64,000 nucleotides of DNA from Microbacterium natoriense (GCF_030816295.1 NZ_JAUSXV010000001.1:3038001-3102000); one strand, 5' to 3'. Numbered from the stretch's first letter, positions 9,854-19,091 are shown. Numbers and translations: made by a program. Notes: generated by a model from the letters alone, not told the origin.

Positions 9854-11149
9854 TCAGTTCAGGATATCCGAACCCCAGTGCGCAGGCATTCCGGCCCCGA
9901 GTGCGGCCAGGGGCGCACGGGCCTTGGTGGCGACCTCGGCGACTTCGGATGCTGCGACCGAGCGCCAGGTGATCCCCCCGCCCGCACCCACCACGGCCTG
10001 CCCGGCATCGATCACGATGCTCCGGATCACCATGGCGAGGTCGATGCCGCCGTCGTGGCCGACGTAGCCGAAGCATCCCGCATAGACGCCGCGCGGACCT
10101 CCCTCGAGCGCGTGCAGACGCGTCATGGCCGACAGCTTGGGCGCCCCTGTCATGCTTCCGGCCGGGAACGTCGCCTCGAGCAGCATCCCCACGGTCGTCC
10201 CTTCCGACGCTCTGCCGCTCACCGTGCTGACCAGCTGGTGCACCGCGGGGTAGCTCTCGACCTCCCACAGGCCGTCGACGCGGATGGTGCCCGGATCGCA
10301 CACCCGCGAGAGATCGTTGCGCATGAGGTCGACGATCATCACGTTCTCGGCGCGCTCTTTGGGATCCGCCTGCAGCTCCGCGGCGAGCGCGGCATCCGAC
10401 TCGGCGTCCGCACCTCTGGGGCGGGTGCCCTTGATCGGCTTCGTGCGGATCACTCCCTCTTCGACATGCAGGAACTGCTCGGGACTCGCGCTGAGCAGCG
10501 CGCGGCCGCCGATGCGGATGAAGCCGCCGTGGTGCGCGGGGGTGGCGTCACGCAATCGAAGATACGCCGCGACCGCGTCGTGCGCTCCAGGTACGGTGAA
10601 CCGGGTCGTCAGGCACAGCTGATACGCGATGCCGGCGCGGATCAGCTGACGGCACTCCTCGATCAGCGTCGCGTATTCGGCGGGGGTGTGACGTGCGGAG
10701 ACGGCGGGCGCGGTCGGGACGGGCGGAACGGATGCCGGTCGCAGAGGCATGCGGAGCGACTCCGCCCAGTCGTCGAGATCGGCTGTGGCCGCGATCGCCC
10801 ACGTCTCCCCCGTCGAATGGTCGAACGCCGCGATCCTCGTGGCACGCAGCCAGGCGCTGCCGACGGCTTCCGCTGCGGGCGCTCCCGCGTTGCGGGCACC
10901 GGTCTCGTAGTCGCACCAGCCCACCCACCCACCAGAGAACGGGATCTCTGACGCGTCCGATCCCTCGATGCGCATGTCGACGGGCAGGTGGTCGACCGCG
11001 CCGGTGCCGATGAAGCTCCATCCCTCACGGGCGCCCGCTCCGGCGTCGAGCCAGAACACGTCCGGCGAGATCGCCTCGAGAGAGAGGAAGAACGCGGCCG
11101 GATCGACCTGTGCGGTCACAGCGCGGACGGACAGAGGTTCGGGCACCAT
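9854..11149 (-). CDS. pabB: Chorismate-binding enzyme, aminodeoxychorismate synthase component I (PabB-like)
   Basis: Converts chorismate toward 4-amino-4-deoxychorismate for folate synthesis. The C-terminal chorismate-binding domain shows the family motifs IKGTRPRG (about 226-233), [13 protein letters not shown] (about 258-270), and [16 protein letters not shown] (about 308-323). The N-terminal region is the shorter PabB type, with no amidotransferase domain. Anthranilate synthase TrpE is the alternative, but length and lack of trp neighbours favour PabB. A TAGGCT box at 11153-11158 is six bases before an in-frame GTG at 11146, so that GTG may be the real, leaderless start rather than the ATG at 11149. 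Divergent from the DedA gene. Confidence 0.85.
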   Translation of the reverse strand: MVPEPLSVRAVTAQVDPAAFFLSLEAISPDVFWLDAGAGAREGWSFIGTGAVDHLPVDMRIEGSDASEIPFSGGWVGWCDYETGARNAGAPAAEAVGSAWLRATRIAAFDHSTGETWAIAATADLDDWAESLRMPLRPASVPPVPTAPAVSARHTPAEYATLIEECRQLIRAGIAYQLCLTTRFTVPGAHDAVAAYLRLRDATPAHHGGFIRIGGRALLSASPEQFLHVEEGVIRTKPIKGTRPRGADAESDAALAAELQADPKERAENVMIVDLMRNDLSRVCDPGTIRVDGLWEVESYPAVHQLVSTVSGRASEGTTVGMLLEATFPAGSMTGAPKLSAMTRLHALEGGPRGVYAGCFGYVGHDGGIDLAMVIRSIVIDAGQAVVGAGGGITWRSVAASEVAEVATKARAPLAALGAGMPAHWGSDILN

Positions 11150-11187
11150 TCCAGCCTAGATCGCGCCGCCCGGCGTAGTCTCGTGGC

Positions 11188-11859
11188 GTGAATGACTTCG
11201 TGCCCTGGCTGATCGAGTTCATGCGGTCGATCGATCCCGTTGCGCGCACGCTGCTCGCCGGACTCGCCGTCATGCTGGAGACGAGCATCCTGATCGGACT
11301 CGTCTTCCCGGGGGACACCGTCGTCCTGGTCGCCTCGATCGGCATCACCAGCCCTCTGCAGGGCATCGCCATGGTGATCGCGGTCGTCGTCGGCGCACTG
11401 ATCGGCGAGAGCATCGGATTCGGCCTCGGCCGGTGGATCGGCCCGCACATCCGGGCGTCGTGGGTCGGCCGGCGCGTCGGCGAGCACAACTGGGTGCGGG
11501 CCGAGCGCTATCTCGCACGCCGCGGAGGCATCGCCATCTTCCTCTCGCGGTTCCTGCCCGTGCTGCACTCGCTGGTCCCCCTCACGGTGGGGATGAGCCA
11601 CTACTCGTATCGGCGATTCCTCGCGTGGACGGCTCCGGCGTGCCTGGTCTGGGCGACGGCGTACGTCAGCATCACCTCTGTCGCCGTCGGCAGCTTCGAC
11701 GAGCTGGCCGATCAGGTGCACTTCGCCGGCTACATCTTCGTGGGCATCATCATCGTCTTCCTGCTGCTCGTCCTGCTCAGCAAGAAGGTCATCGCCCGCA
11801 TGGAGCGACGCCATCTCGACTCCGACGACGCGGAAGCCGGCACCGACGTGAAAGACTGA
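11188..11859 (+). CDS. DedA/VTT family membrane protein
   Basis: Polytopic inner-membrane protein (223 aa) of the DedA family, whose members act in lipid scrambling and membrane homeostasis. Characteristic features are the early FPGDTVVLVAS motif (about 45-55), the GALIGESIGFGLGRWIG segment, and the F-x-R-F-x-P motif FLSRFLPVLHSLVPLTVGM (about 124-142), followed by two further membrane helices. The GTG start at 11188 is preceded by TAGTCT at 11176-11181 with exactly six bases between, so the message is likely leaderless. The next gene, a phosphatidate-phosphatase-like protein, starts four bases after this stop, hinting at a shared lipid role. Confidence 0.9.
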   Translation: MNDFVPWLIEFMRSIDPVARTLLAGLAVMLETSILIGLVFPGDTVVLVASIGITSPLQGIAMVIAVVVGALIGESIGFGLGRWIGPHIRASWVGRRVGEHNWVRAERYLARRGGIAIFLSRFLPVLHSLVPLTVGMSHYSYRRFLAWTAPACLVWATAYVSITSVAVGSFDELADQVHFAGYIFVGIIIVFLLLVLLSKKVIARMERRHLDSDDAEAGTDVKD

Positions 11860-11863
11860 GGCA

Positions 11864-12889
11864 ATGGCCTCATCCCCTTCGGCCGCCAGAATCCACTGGT
11901 TCGCCCGACTCGAACACCGCCTCCACGTATGGCGTGAGGGTCGAGCGCGCCGTCGTGGCCGCGCCGCGACGATCGTGCCGTTCCCCGGTTACGGCGGTCC
12001 CGGCTGGGTCCGCGTGGTCGGCCGCGTTCTGATCGTGCCCCCGCAGCGGAGCACAGAGTCCGGCGAACCCGCGAGTGTGCGCGGCTGGCGCAGCTTCGTC
12101 GGCATCCCGGTGAGCTTCGCGAAGGTCACCGTGCGGATCGGCGAGACTACCCATCATGTCGTGGCTGATCGCGGCGGTGTGATCGACGCCGTGATCGACG
12201 CCGACCTCGCTCCGGGCTGGCAGACGTTCACCGTCTCGGTCGAGGGCCAGACGCCCGTCGAAGCGACGGCTTTCGTCGTGGCGGAGAAGACCTCGTTCGG
12301 CATCGTCTGCGATGTCGACGACACCGTGATGGTCACCGCGCTCCCCCGCCCGTTCATCGCGGCATGGAACTCCTTCGTGGTCGACGAGCACGCACGCCTC
12401 CCCGTCCCCGGCATGGCGGTGCTCCTGGATCAGCTGCTGCGCCAGCATCCCGGCGCCCCGATGGTGTACCTCTCCACCGGCGCCTGGAACGTGGCCCCGA
12501 CTCTCAAGCGCTTCCTCGGCCGCCACCTCTTCCCGAACGGATCGATGCTCCTCACCGACTGGGGGCCCACGCACGATCGCTGGTTCCGCAGCGGCCGCGA
12601 GCACAAGCTCACCAACCTCCGCCGGCTCGCGGCAGAGTTCCCGCACGTGCACTGGCTGCTCATCGGCGACGACGGCCAGCACGACGAGGCCATCTACTCC
12701 GAGTTCATGGCAGAGCATCCCGACTCGGTCGCCGCGGTCGCGATCCGACGGCTGCTCCCCGCCGAGGCGGTGCTGGCCGGCGGTCGCGCCGACCAGGAGG
12801 AGCACGCCGAGCACGCCGCCCCCTGGGTGAGCGCTGAGGACGGCGCCGGTCTCCGTGACCTGCTCGGCGACGCCGGCATCCTGCACTGA
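11864..12889 (+). CDS. App1-type (DUF2183) HAD-fold phosphatase
   Basis: The 341-aa protein has a beta-rich N-terminal domain and a C-terminal HAD-like phosphatase domain starting with the nucleophile motif CDVDDTVM (about residues 149-156), followed by VYLSTGAWN, and a later GDDGQHDEAIY motif (about 268-278) that supplies metal-binding aspartates. This combination marks the DUF2183/App1 family, whose yeast member is a phosphatidate phosphatase. The substrate here is not known. A Shine-Dalgarno-like GAGG precedes the ATG. It is probably co-transcribed with the DedA gene upstream and with the next gene, whose start lies one base past this stop. Confidence 0.85.
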   Translation: MASSPSAARIHWFARLEHRLHVWREGRARRRGRAATIVPFPGYGGPGWVRVVGRVLIVPPQRSTESGEPASVRGWRSFVGIPVSFAKVTVRIGETTHHVVADRGGVIDAVIDADLAPGWQTFTVSVEGQTPVEATAFVVAEKTSFGIVCDVDDTVMVTALPRPFIAAWNSFVVDEHARLPVPGMAVLLDQLLRQHPGAPMVYLSTGAWNVAPTLKRFLGRHLFPNGSMLLTDWGPTHDRWFRSGREHKLTNLRRLAAEFPHVHWLLIGDDGQHDEAIYSEFMAEHPDSVAAVAIRRLLPAEAVLAGGRADQEEHAEHAAPWVSAEDGAGLRDLLGDAGILH

Positions 12890-12890
12890 C

Positions 12891-13742
12891 ATGATCCTCT
12901 CCCGTGCCGACTGGACGGCGCGCGCGCAGGCCCATCAGGAGCGCGCGGATGCTCTCACCGCAGAGCACCGCGCACGGGCGTCCCGCCGCGAGAAGCATCC
13001 GGTGTGGGACTTCCTCTTCACGTATTACGCGTACAAGCCGGCGCAGCTGCGCCGCTGGCATCCGGGGGCGGGCGTCACCCTGAAGGACGCTCCGGAGCGC
13101 ACCGCCTGGCGCTGGTACTCCTCGAGCGGCGACGACGTCACCCCCGATGCCGACGTCTTCGCCGCCGACAAACCCGAACTCGCGGGCCTCATCGAGCGGA
13201 TGCTGCGGCGCACCGCCTCCCGACCGGGTCAGTTCGGCTGCTTCGGCCTGCACGAATGGGCCATGGTCTACCGCCAGGACGAACATCGGCATCCGGTGCC
13301 CCTGCGGCTGGGCCAGGACGCGACCGACGCCGTCGTCGAGAGCCACGATCTCCGCTGCACGCACTTCGACGCGTTCCGCTTCTTCACCCCCGACGCCGTC
13401 CCCCGCAACCGGAGTCCTCTCACGCGAGACGATCAGCCACTGTTTGAACAGCCGGGTTGTCTGCACGCCGGAATGGACCTGTACAAGTGGGCGATGAAGC
13501 TCGGCCCGCTGATCCCGGGCGAACTGCTGCTCGACGCGTTCGAGCTGGCGCGCGACATCCGGCTTCTCGACATGCAGGCGGCTCCTTACGATCTCTCAGG
13601 CTGGGACGTCGTGCCCGTTCGCATCGAGACTCCGGAGGGCAAGGCCGAGTACGTGCGACAGCAGCGTGGATTCGCCGAACGCGGTGCGGTGCTGCGCGGG
13701 GCTCTGCTCGGCGCCTGGCTCAGCTCGCCGGTTCGCACGTAG
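12891..13742 (+). CDS. Conserved actinobacterial protein (often labelled 3-methyladenine DNA glycosylase)
   Basis: A 283-aa soluble protein with the recognisable KHPVWDFLFTYYAYKPAQL and LRRWHPG segments near residues 35-62. Members are common in Microbacteriaceae and are frequently annotated as 3-methyladenine DNA glycosylases. I see no helix-hairpin-helix or other glycosylase signature, so function is open. The ATG at 12891 was chosen over an upstream in-frame ATG at 12855 because it follows the previous stop by one base. Conserved HxD, YKWAMK and LELARD-like segments in the C-terminal half suggest an enzyme. The 3' end overlaps the convergent GH3 gene by 23 bases. Confidence 0.78.
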   Translation: MILSRADWTARAQAHQERADALTAEHRARASRREKHPVWDFLFTYYAYKPAQLRRWHPGAGVTLKDAPERTAWRWYSSSGDDVTPDADVFAADKPELAGLIERMLRRTASRPGQFGCFGLHEWAMVYRQDEHRHPVPLRLGQDATDAVVESHDLRCTHFDAFRFFTPDAVPRNRSPLTRDDQPLFEQPGCLHAGMDLYKWAMKLGPLIPGELLLDAFELARDIRLLDMQAAPYDLSGWDVVPVRIETPEGKAEYVRQQRGFAERGAVLRGALLGAWLSSPVRT

Positions 13743-14901
13743 AGCACAGCGCCCAGTCCGCGCTCGCCGCGGAGAGACTCAGCCGCAGTGTGAGGACGCG
13801 CGTCGCCGCATCGGCGAGACGTTCGGGCGGGAGGGAGCCGTTCTCGATCGCCGCGACGATCCCCGCCGCCATCTGCCCCGCCGTATCAGGAGTCGACCCG
13901 GCGATCATGAGCACCAGATCGTTACCAGCGGCAAGGGCCGCGACCGCGTCGGCGACGGGATCGCGATACTCGGGGATGCCGGAGGACAGCAGCATGCCCA
14001 GGTCGTCCGTCACGATCACGCCCTCGAAGCCCAGGTCGTCTCTGGCGATCTCGTGCCACCGGGCCGACAGCGATGCGGGCGCGGCATCGACGGCCGTGTA
14101 CGTGAGGTGGCCGAACATCAGCACCGAGGCGCCGGCGTCCACTCCGGCCGCGAACGGCACTGCATCCGAAGTTCGCCACTGCTCGAAGGACTCGCTCGTC
14201 GAAGGGATCGCGTGATGCGAGTCGCCGGGAGCCGCGCCGTGACCGGGGAAGTGCTTGAGCGTCGAGGCGAGGAACTGCTCCTGCGCCGCCGTCGCGGCGG
14301 CCACGCGCTCGGCTGACGCCTGCGGATCCGTGCCGAGCGCACGGCCGAAGATGAACGATGACGTATCGGCGGTGACGTCGGCGACGGTGCCGAAGTTCAC
14401 CGAGATGCCCGCCTGCGCGACCAGGGAGGCGCGGGCGGCGAAAGCGGCCGCGGTCACATCGGCCGGCTGCGACTTCAACGCCGTGGAAGCCGGATAGGTG
14501 TCTGCGCTCAGACGCGAGACGATCCCGCCCTCCTGGTCGATCGCGATGAGCGGAGGCAGCGAGGTGTCCACGGCGAGAGAGCCCGTGACCGTCGGCAGAT
14601 CGGCGGTCGCGGCAGGCATGTTCGCGCCCATCAGGATGAATCCGCCGAACCCCTGTGCCATGTAGGCGTTCAATGCGGCGGGGTCGGTCGACGGGATGTG
14701 TCCCATGATCACGCTTGCGGCCTGCTCGGCCGTCGTCATGCTCGCGACGAGATCGGCCGCGCGCGCCGCGGGCCCGCCGGCTTCGCCCGCGGCGGCCGCG
14801 TGCTCGACGGATGAGGCCGACGCCTCGTGAACGGGTGCGCCCAGGATCGCGCCGGCGACGATCATCGCGAGCGCGACAGCACCGGCACGCCGCCGGGGCA
14901 T
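13720..14901 (-). CDS. Secreted glycoside hydrolase family 3 protein (beta-N-acetylhexosaminidase-like)
   Basis: Predicted exported hydrolase (393 aa) for beta-linked N-acetylglucosamine, likely in peptidoglycan turnover. An N-terminal signal peptide (residues about 1-30, cut near ASAS) is followed by a GH3 TIM barrel with IDQEGG (about 124-129), the NagZ-type KHFPGHG motif and a nearby DSHH histidine-aspartate pair (about 215-230), and VTDDLGM, which carries the predicted nucleophile aspartate. The ATG shares one base with the upstream stop (TGATG), indicating an operon with the NAD(P)-binding gene. Overlaps the convergent gene by 23 bases, so the two 3' ends are encoded on both strands. Confidence 0.9.
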   Translation of the reverse strand: MPRRRAGAVALAMIVAGAILGAPVHEASASSVEHAAAAGEAGGPAARAADLVASMTTAEQAASVIMGHIPSTDPAALNAYMAQGFGGFILMGANMPAATADLPTVTGSLAVDTSLPPLIAIDQEGGIVSRLSADTYPASTALKSQPADVTAAAFAARASLVAQAGISVNFGTVADVTADTSSFIFGRALGTDPQASAERVAAATAAQEQFLASTLKHFPGHGAAPGDSHHAIPSTSESFEQWRTSDAVPFAAGVDAGASVLMFGHLTYTAVDAAPASLSARWHEIARDDLGFEGVIVTDDLGMLLSSGIPEYRDPVADAVAALAAGNDLVLMIAGSTPDTAGQMAAGIVAAIENGSLPPERLADAATRVLTLRLSLSAASADWALCSTCEPAS

Positions 14902-15557
14902 CAGTTCGACAGGGCCTCGGCGATCGGGACCGCGTTCTCGTCGGTGCCGTTGCCGAAGCGGATGGTGCGTCCGATCGTCGCGGGTGAGTCGAGCGCCTCG
15001 ACGATCACCGCGGCGACGTCGGCGCGCGAGACCTCACCGCGCCCCTCGGGGTCGAGGCGGATGCGGCCGGTCGGTTCGTCGAAGGTCAGCGTGCCAGGAG
15101 CGAGGATCGTTCCTTCGAGGTCGGTGCCGCGCAGGTGCTCGTCGGCCGCCCACTTCGCGTCGGCATAGGGGAAGAAGCCGGCGTCCTCCGGGATGCCGTG
15201 ATCGGCCGTCGAGCCGAGCCACGAGACCATCACGTAGCGCGGCACTTCCGCGAGAACTGCGGCGTCCATCGTGCGGATGGCGGCGTCGCGGTCGACCGCG
15301 TAGGTGCGCTGCGGATCGCCTCCGCCGGCGCCCGCCGACCACACGACGGCGTCGTGGCCGCGGATGATCTCCGCGAGCGCCGCCGTGTCGAGCTGCTCGA
15401 CATCGGCGACGAGGGGCTGCGCCCCGCCTGCGGCGACGTCAGCGGAATGATCGGGGTTCCGGATGACCGAGGTCACCTCGGCGCCGCGCTCGACGAGAAG
15501 CGGCGCGAGCAGGAGTGCGATGCGGCCGTGGCCGCCGAAGACGATGACACGGGACAT
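14901..15557 (-). CDS. NAD(P)-binding Rossmann protein (NmrA/YwnB-like atypical SDR)
   Basis: A 218-aa atypical short-chain dehydrogenase-like protein. The N-terminus holds a GGHGRIA nucleotide-binding loop (residues 8-14). A YADAKWAADEHL segment (about 150-161) resembles the YxxxK active-site region, followed by the PGTLT and GRGEVSRADVA motifs seen in YwnB-like NAD(P)-binding proteins. The substrate is unknown. TAGGGT at 15564-15569 sits six bases before the ATG, so transcription may start at the codon itself; the intervening GAGAG could alternatively serve as a ribosome-binding site. Confidence 0.85.
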   Translation of the reverse strand: MSRVIVFGGHGRIALLLAPLLVERGAEVTSVIRNPDHSADVAAGGAQPLVADVEQLDTAALAEIIRGHDAVVWSAGAGGGDPQRTYAVDRDAAIRTMDAAVLAEVPRYVMVSWLGSTADHGIPEDAGFFPYADAKWAADEHLRGTDLEGTILAPGTLTFDEPTGRIRLDPEGRGEVSRADVAAVIVEALDSPATIGRTIRFGNGTDENAVPIAEALSN

Positions 15558-15585
15558 GCTCTCACCCTACGCTCCCATCCCGATG

Positions 15586-16113
15586 TCAGCGCTGGCCCTG
15601 GGTGCTGTCGATCACGAACGCCTGCGGGTGTCCCGGCAGGTAGCGCACGGTCACCGGCTCCCCCGACGGGATGTACGCGTCGCGGTCGGGGTACACGGCA
15701 GGCGTGAAGAAGTTGCTCTCCAGGGTGTATTCGACGCCGGTGGCGGTCGTGAAGGTCACCCAGTCGCCGTCGCGCGTCGCGGCAGTCGGCTGGCCATGCT
15801 CGTAGATGTACGCCCGGGTGACGGGGACACCGGTGAGGCTGAGGATGCCGACCACGAGGTTCGCGAGCATCAGGAAGGCGAGGACGCGGAATCCGATGCG
15901 CCGGAGCCGACCCGTGATCCGCCCCGGCTGCGGGCCCGTCTCCCTCAGGAGCCCTTCACGCTCGCGGACGCGTCGCAGCGCGCCGCCGGGTGCTGATCCT
16001 GCCGCTGACATCGCGAAGAGCCCGAGGATCGAGAATCCGGCGATGAACACCATGGCGTAGCCGTGCGAGGCCGGGAAGTTCACCAGCCAGATCAGCGTGT
16101 CGAGGATGTTCAT
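15586..16113 (-). CDS. Hypothetical membrane protein
   Basis: A 175-aa protein with two predicted membrane helices (about residues 17-38 and 72-93) and a C-terminal beta-rich domain ending in a DUF3592-like layout (VTVRYLPGHPQAFVID). The start at 16113 overlaps the upstream stop by four bases (ATGA), supporting this start over the longer open frame to 16413, whose extra N-terminus is arginine-rich shadow sequence. The same VRY...P theme appears in the upstream gene, so the pair may be related or act together. No function can be assigned. Confidence 0.7.
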   Translation of the reverse strand: MNILDTLIWLVNFPASHGYAMVFIAGFSILGLFAMSAAGSAPGGALRRVREREGLLRETGPQPGRITGRLRRIGFRVLAFLMLANLVVGILSLTGVPVTRAYIYEHGQPTAATRDGDWVTFTTATGVEYTLESNFFTPAVYPDRDAYIPSGEPVTVRYLPGHPQAFVIDSTQGQR

Positions 16114-16901
16114 CGCGCGTCCTCTTTCTCGATCGTGACCGCGACGGTGTGCGGATCCTCTCGTCGGTAGAACGCCCAGATGGGAGCGCCGACCTGGAAG
16201 TGCGAGAGGGCTTGCGGGTAGGCGAAAACGGTCGTCTCGGCTTCCCAGGTCTCGGCGCCTTCCGGCGCCATCAGCACCCGCAGAGCGAGCTCGCTCTGCC
16301 CTTCGAGCCTGCGACCGGTCGGCCGCATCTCGAGCACGGATGCCGGCACCTGCGTTCCCGTCGTCCTGGCCTTCACGAGCCGTGGGTCGATGAGACCACG
16401 ATCGATACGCCACTGGAGCATCGCGTCGCGCACGGCGGGGTCGCTGAAGTCGGCGAGCTCGACCGTGTCCTGATCCGTGAGGCTGTAGCGCACCGGCACC
16501 GGCTGACCGACCTGCAGGCTCGCGAAGTCGCTCGCATCGACGAGCATTCGCAGCTGGGCGACGAACTCGTCTCCGCTGCCTGGCGTGACTCTGATGAAGA
16601 GGTCGTACTGCGGCACGTCGTTCACGGTGAGTCCGGTGCGGGAGACCTCGACGATGCGGCCGACGCCGATGTGCGCCTCGCCCTTCACCCTCTTGCGACG
16701 CCCCAGCCCCGACATGGTTCCGCCGAAGGTCAGGATCAGCCCCCAGGCGACACCGATCATGATTGGCGCGCCGAGAGTGTCCTCACCGCCGAAGGGCAGT
16801 ATCGACTGCCGTTGATTCACGCCGAACAGGCCTTCGCCCGTCCAGATGAGCAGCCACGTCGACAGCAGCAGCCAGACGATCAGGAACACGATGCGGAGCA
16901 T
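16110..16901 (-). CDS. Hypothetical membrane protein
   Basis: A 263-aa protein with two N-terminal membrane helices (about residues 2-24 and 43-63) and two repeats of a beta-rich domain (about 75-160 and 180-258), each carrying the pattern L..V..G.P(V/I).(V/A).Y, as seen in DUF3592-like proteins. The start is preceded by TAACCT at 16908-16913 with a six-base gap and no Shine-Dalgarno, so a leaderless mRNA is likely. It forms a two-gene operon with the downstream membrane protein. Function unknown. Confidence 0.72.
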   Translation of the reverse strand: MLRIVFLIVWLLLSTWLLIWTGEGLFGVNQRQSILPFGGEDTLGAPIMIGVAWGLILTFGGTMSGLGRRKRVKGEAHIGVGRIVEVSRTGLTVNDVPQYDLFIRVTPGSGDEFVAQLRMLVDASDFASLQVGQPVPVRYSLTDQDTVELADFSDPAVRDAMLQWRIDRGLIDPRLVKARTTGTQVPASVLEMRPTGRRLEGQSELALRVLMAPEGAETWEAETTVFAYPQALSHFQVGAPIWAFYRREDPHTVAVTIEKEDAR

Positions 16902-16952
16902 GTGCTCAGGTTATCGACCGAGTCCCTCTACCGATCACGATTCCTGCAGACG

Positions 16953-18017
16953 TCAGCGCGTCTTGGCCAGTTCCGCCGTCAGCATCCGCTGCACGCCCTT
17001 CGCCGCCGAGCGCCCCGCCCGGTTCGCACCGATCGTGCTCGCCGAGGGGCCGTACCCCACCAGCTGCACTCGCGGGTCGGCGAAGGCCGTCGTGCCGCGT
17101 CCGCCACGATCGAGCTGGATCCCGCCAGCTGCCGAACGCAGATGCAGCGGTGCCAGGTGTCCGATGGCCGGGCGGAAACCCGTGGCCCACAGGATCACGT
17201 CGACCCGTTCGAAGGAGCCGTCGGCCCAGCGCACGCCGTCCGGCTCGATGCGCTCGAACATCGGCCGACGGGCGGCGTAGGCGCCGAGCCGCTCGGCCTC
17301 GCGCTCCTGCGGGCGGAGCATGAGGCCCGTGACGCTCACGACGCTCTGCGGCGGCAGGCCGCGCGCGACCCGCTGCTCGACGAGCGCGACGGCCGCCGCG
17401 CCCGCCTCAGGCGTGAAGTCGTCGTCACGCCACACGGGTTCGCGGCGCGTGACCCAGAGGGTGTCGGTGATCGGCGCGAGAGCGCCGAGGAACTGCACCG
17501 CAGAGGCGCCGCCACCCACGACCAGCACCCGTTTGCCGAGGAAGTGCTCGGGCCCGGGATAGTCGATGGTGTGCAGCTGCTCTCCGAGGAACGTCTCCAT
17601 TCCCGGATAGTGCGGCAGGAAGGGGTGCGTCCAGGTGCCGGTCGCGTTCACGATCGTCTTCGCCCGCCATTCGCGCTCCCCCGCGCGCACCACGAGCACG
17701 CGGTCTTCGTCGTCGACCCGATCGACCCTCACCGGTCTGACGACCGGCAGCCGGTGGGCTTTCTCGTAGGCCGCGAAGTACGCCGGCACCGCGACGTTCG
17801 CGCGCTGGGCGTCGCGAGGCGGAGGAGCATCGCCGGGCAGCTCGGCGACGCCGTGCACGTCGCGCATCGTCAGGGCATCCCAGCGGTGCCGCCACGCGCC
17901 GCCTGGTTCGTCGTCGGCGTCGAGGACGACGTGACCGATACCGAGACGGCTCAGGTGGTACGACGCCGACAGACCGGCCTGACCTGCTCCGATCACCACA
18001 CTGCCGAGGATGCTCAC
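16953..18017 (-). CDS. FAD/NAD(P)-dependent monooxygenase-like oxidoreductase
   Basis: A 354-aa two-dinucleotide-binding flavoprotein. The FAD-binding GAGQAGLSASYHL motif lies at residues 10-22, and a second GGGASA NAD(P)H-binding motif near 165-170. LWATGFRP near residue 275 matches the ATG-containing motif of flavin-containing monooxygenase-like proteins (YwnA/CzcO group). The start codon is GTG. Possible substrates are not indicated by context. It stands alone between the hypothetical membrane pair and the DUF3349 gene. Confidence 0.88.
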   Translation of the reverse strand: MSILGSVVIGAGQAGLSASYHLSRLGIGHVVLDADDEPGGAWRHRWDALTMRDVHGVAELPGDAPPPRDAQRANVAVPAYFAAYEKAHRLPVVRPVRVDRVDDEDRVLVVRAGEREWRAKTIVNATGTWTHPFLPHYPGMETFLGEQLHTIDYPGPEHFLGKRVLVVGGGASAVQFLGALAPITDTLWVTRREPVWRDDDFTPEAGAAAVALVEQRVARGLPPQSVVSVTGLMLRPQEREAERLGAYAARRPMFERIEPDGVRWADGSFERVDVILWATGFRPAIGHLAPLHLRSAAGGIQLDRGGRGTTAFADPRVQLVGYGPSASTIGANRAGRSAAKGVQRMLTAELAKTR

Positions 18018-18143
18018 GACGTCATCAACGCCCTCGGCTGCCGCGTTGTTCCGCAGGCCGTCAGAGCGCGATCTGGTAATGGGTGCAGCCGGTTGTGCGT
18101 GGCGACGAGTGCGGCGTCCTGACGCCGCTTGCAGGGATGCTCC

Positions 18144-18779
18144 TCAGACCAGGTTCCAGCCCGACTCGGCAAGGCGGGCTTCGACGCGGCGCAGGTCGGC
18201 ATCGGACGGCAGCTCACCGAGGATCTTCGTCATGAGCACCCGCGCATCGACACGGGACGCGACTCCGTCCTGCTCGATGTCGTGCGCGATGAGCGCATCG
18301 GCGACCTCCCGCACCTCATCGTCGTTCAGACGACGTCGCAGAAGGGCGAGGATGGGCACGTAGTCGGTCTCGGGGATGCCGTCCGGGTAACCGGCCCGCA
18401 ACCACGCCAAAGCGCGCTGCACGGGATTCGCGTGCGCCCTCTCGGGTTCGGCCGGGTTCACGACTGCGTGCTCCTGGGCGCGTTTGCGTGCGCCACCGCT
18501 GAGCGGCCATCCGACCGCTGCCAAGCGGGCCGCGACGGCTCGCACGTCGTCGTCACCCGGGCGTTCCGAGGTCACGTGTTCGATGGCCGCCCTGATGTCC
18601 CGCACGCGGATAGGGTCGGCATCCAGCGATTCGATGCGCGAGATGATCTCCTCGAACTCCTCGTTGCTCAAGGTGTCGCGCAGCAACGCGAGCAGCGGAT
18701 AGTAGTCCTTCGGCGGCACGCCCTCCGGATACCCGGCGCGAAGCCAGCGGAGGATCGACGAGACGACGGTGTCGGTCAT
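18144..18779 (-). CDS. Tandem DUF3349 domain protein
   Basis: A 211-aa protein made of two copies of the small helical DUF3349 domain known from actinobacteria. The copies start with near-identical segments: LRWLRAGYPEGVPPKDYYPL (about 10-29) and LAWLRAGYPDGIPETDYVPI (about 120-139), each followed by a LLR..L...E motif and a VxARLA...GW ending. Usual family members have one domain, so this is an internal duplication. A GAGGAG ribosome-binding site precedes the ATG at 18779. No enzyme motif is visible, and the molecular role of the domain is unknown. Confidence 0.85.
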   Translation of the reverse strand: MTDTVVSSILRWLRAGYPEGVPPKDYYPLLALLRDTLSNEEFEEIISRIESLDADPIRVRDIRAAIEHVTSERPGDDDVRAVAARLAAVGWPLSGGARKRAQEHAVVNPAEPERAHANPVQRALAWLRAGYPDGIPETDYVPILALLRRRLNDDEVREVADALIAHDIEQDGVASRVDARVLMTKILGELPSDADLRRVEARLAESGWNLV

Positions 18780-18789
18780 GATGATCTCC

Positions 18790-19065
18790 TCAGGCTCCGA
18801 ACAACGAGATGCCGAGATAGTGGTGCAGGCTCGACCGGGTGATCCAGAGCACACCGGTGACGACCGCGGCGACGACGATCGCGAAGAGCACGTATCCGAG
18901 AACTGTGAACGCAGGTCGGCGCTCAACGCCGTCGAGATCGCCCGCGCCGGCCGCGTGCAGACGCAGCCCGAGGGCGAACAGCGCGGGGAGCCCGGCTCCG
19001 AACACCGCGCCGACGAGCAGCACGCGGCCGGCGGCGAGGGCGATGTCGCTCCAGATGATGTCCAT
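18790..19065 (-). CDS. Small membrane protein next to the Pit transporter
   Basis: A 91-aa protein with two predicted membrane helices (about residues 11-35 and 52-74). It lies 26 bases downstream of the Pit phosphate transporter stop and just upstream of the DUF3349 gene, all on the minus strand, suggesting one operon. Small membrane proteins in this position are common in actinobacterial pit loci, which suggests an accessory role, but the sequence itself has no diagnostic motif. Confidence 0.75.
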   Translation of the reverse strand: MDIIWSDIALAAGRVLLVGAVFGAGLPALFALGLRLHAAGAGDLDGVERRPAFTVLGYVLFAIVVAAVVTGVLWITRSSLHHYLGISLFGA

Positions 19066-19091
19066 GATGACTCCGATTCTCTCGCGTGCGT

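Noticed and set aside
7495..9972. 825-aa open frame on the plus strand opposite leuS
   Set aside because: A shadow frame: the opposite strand is unmistakable LeuRS, and the predicted protein is arginine- and valine-biased with no domain.
16149..18122. 657-aa plus-strand frame covering the hypothetical and FAD oxidoreductase genes
   Set aside because: It crosses three good minus-strand genes and has shadow-type composition.
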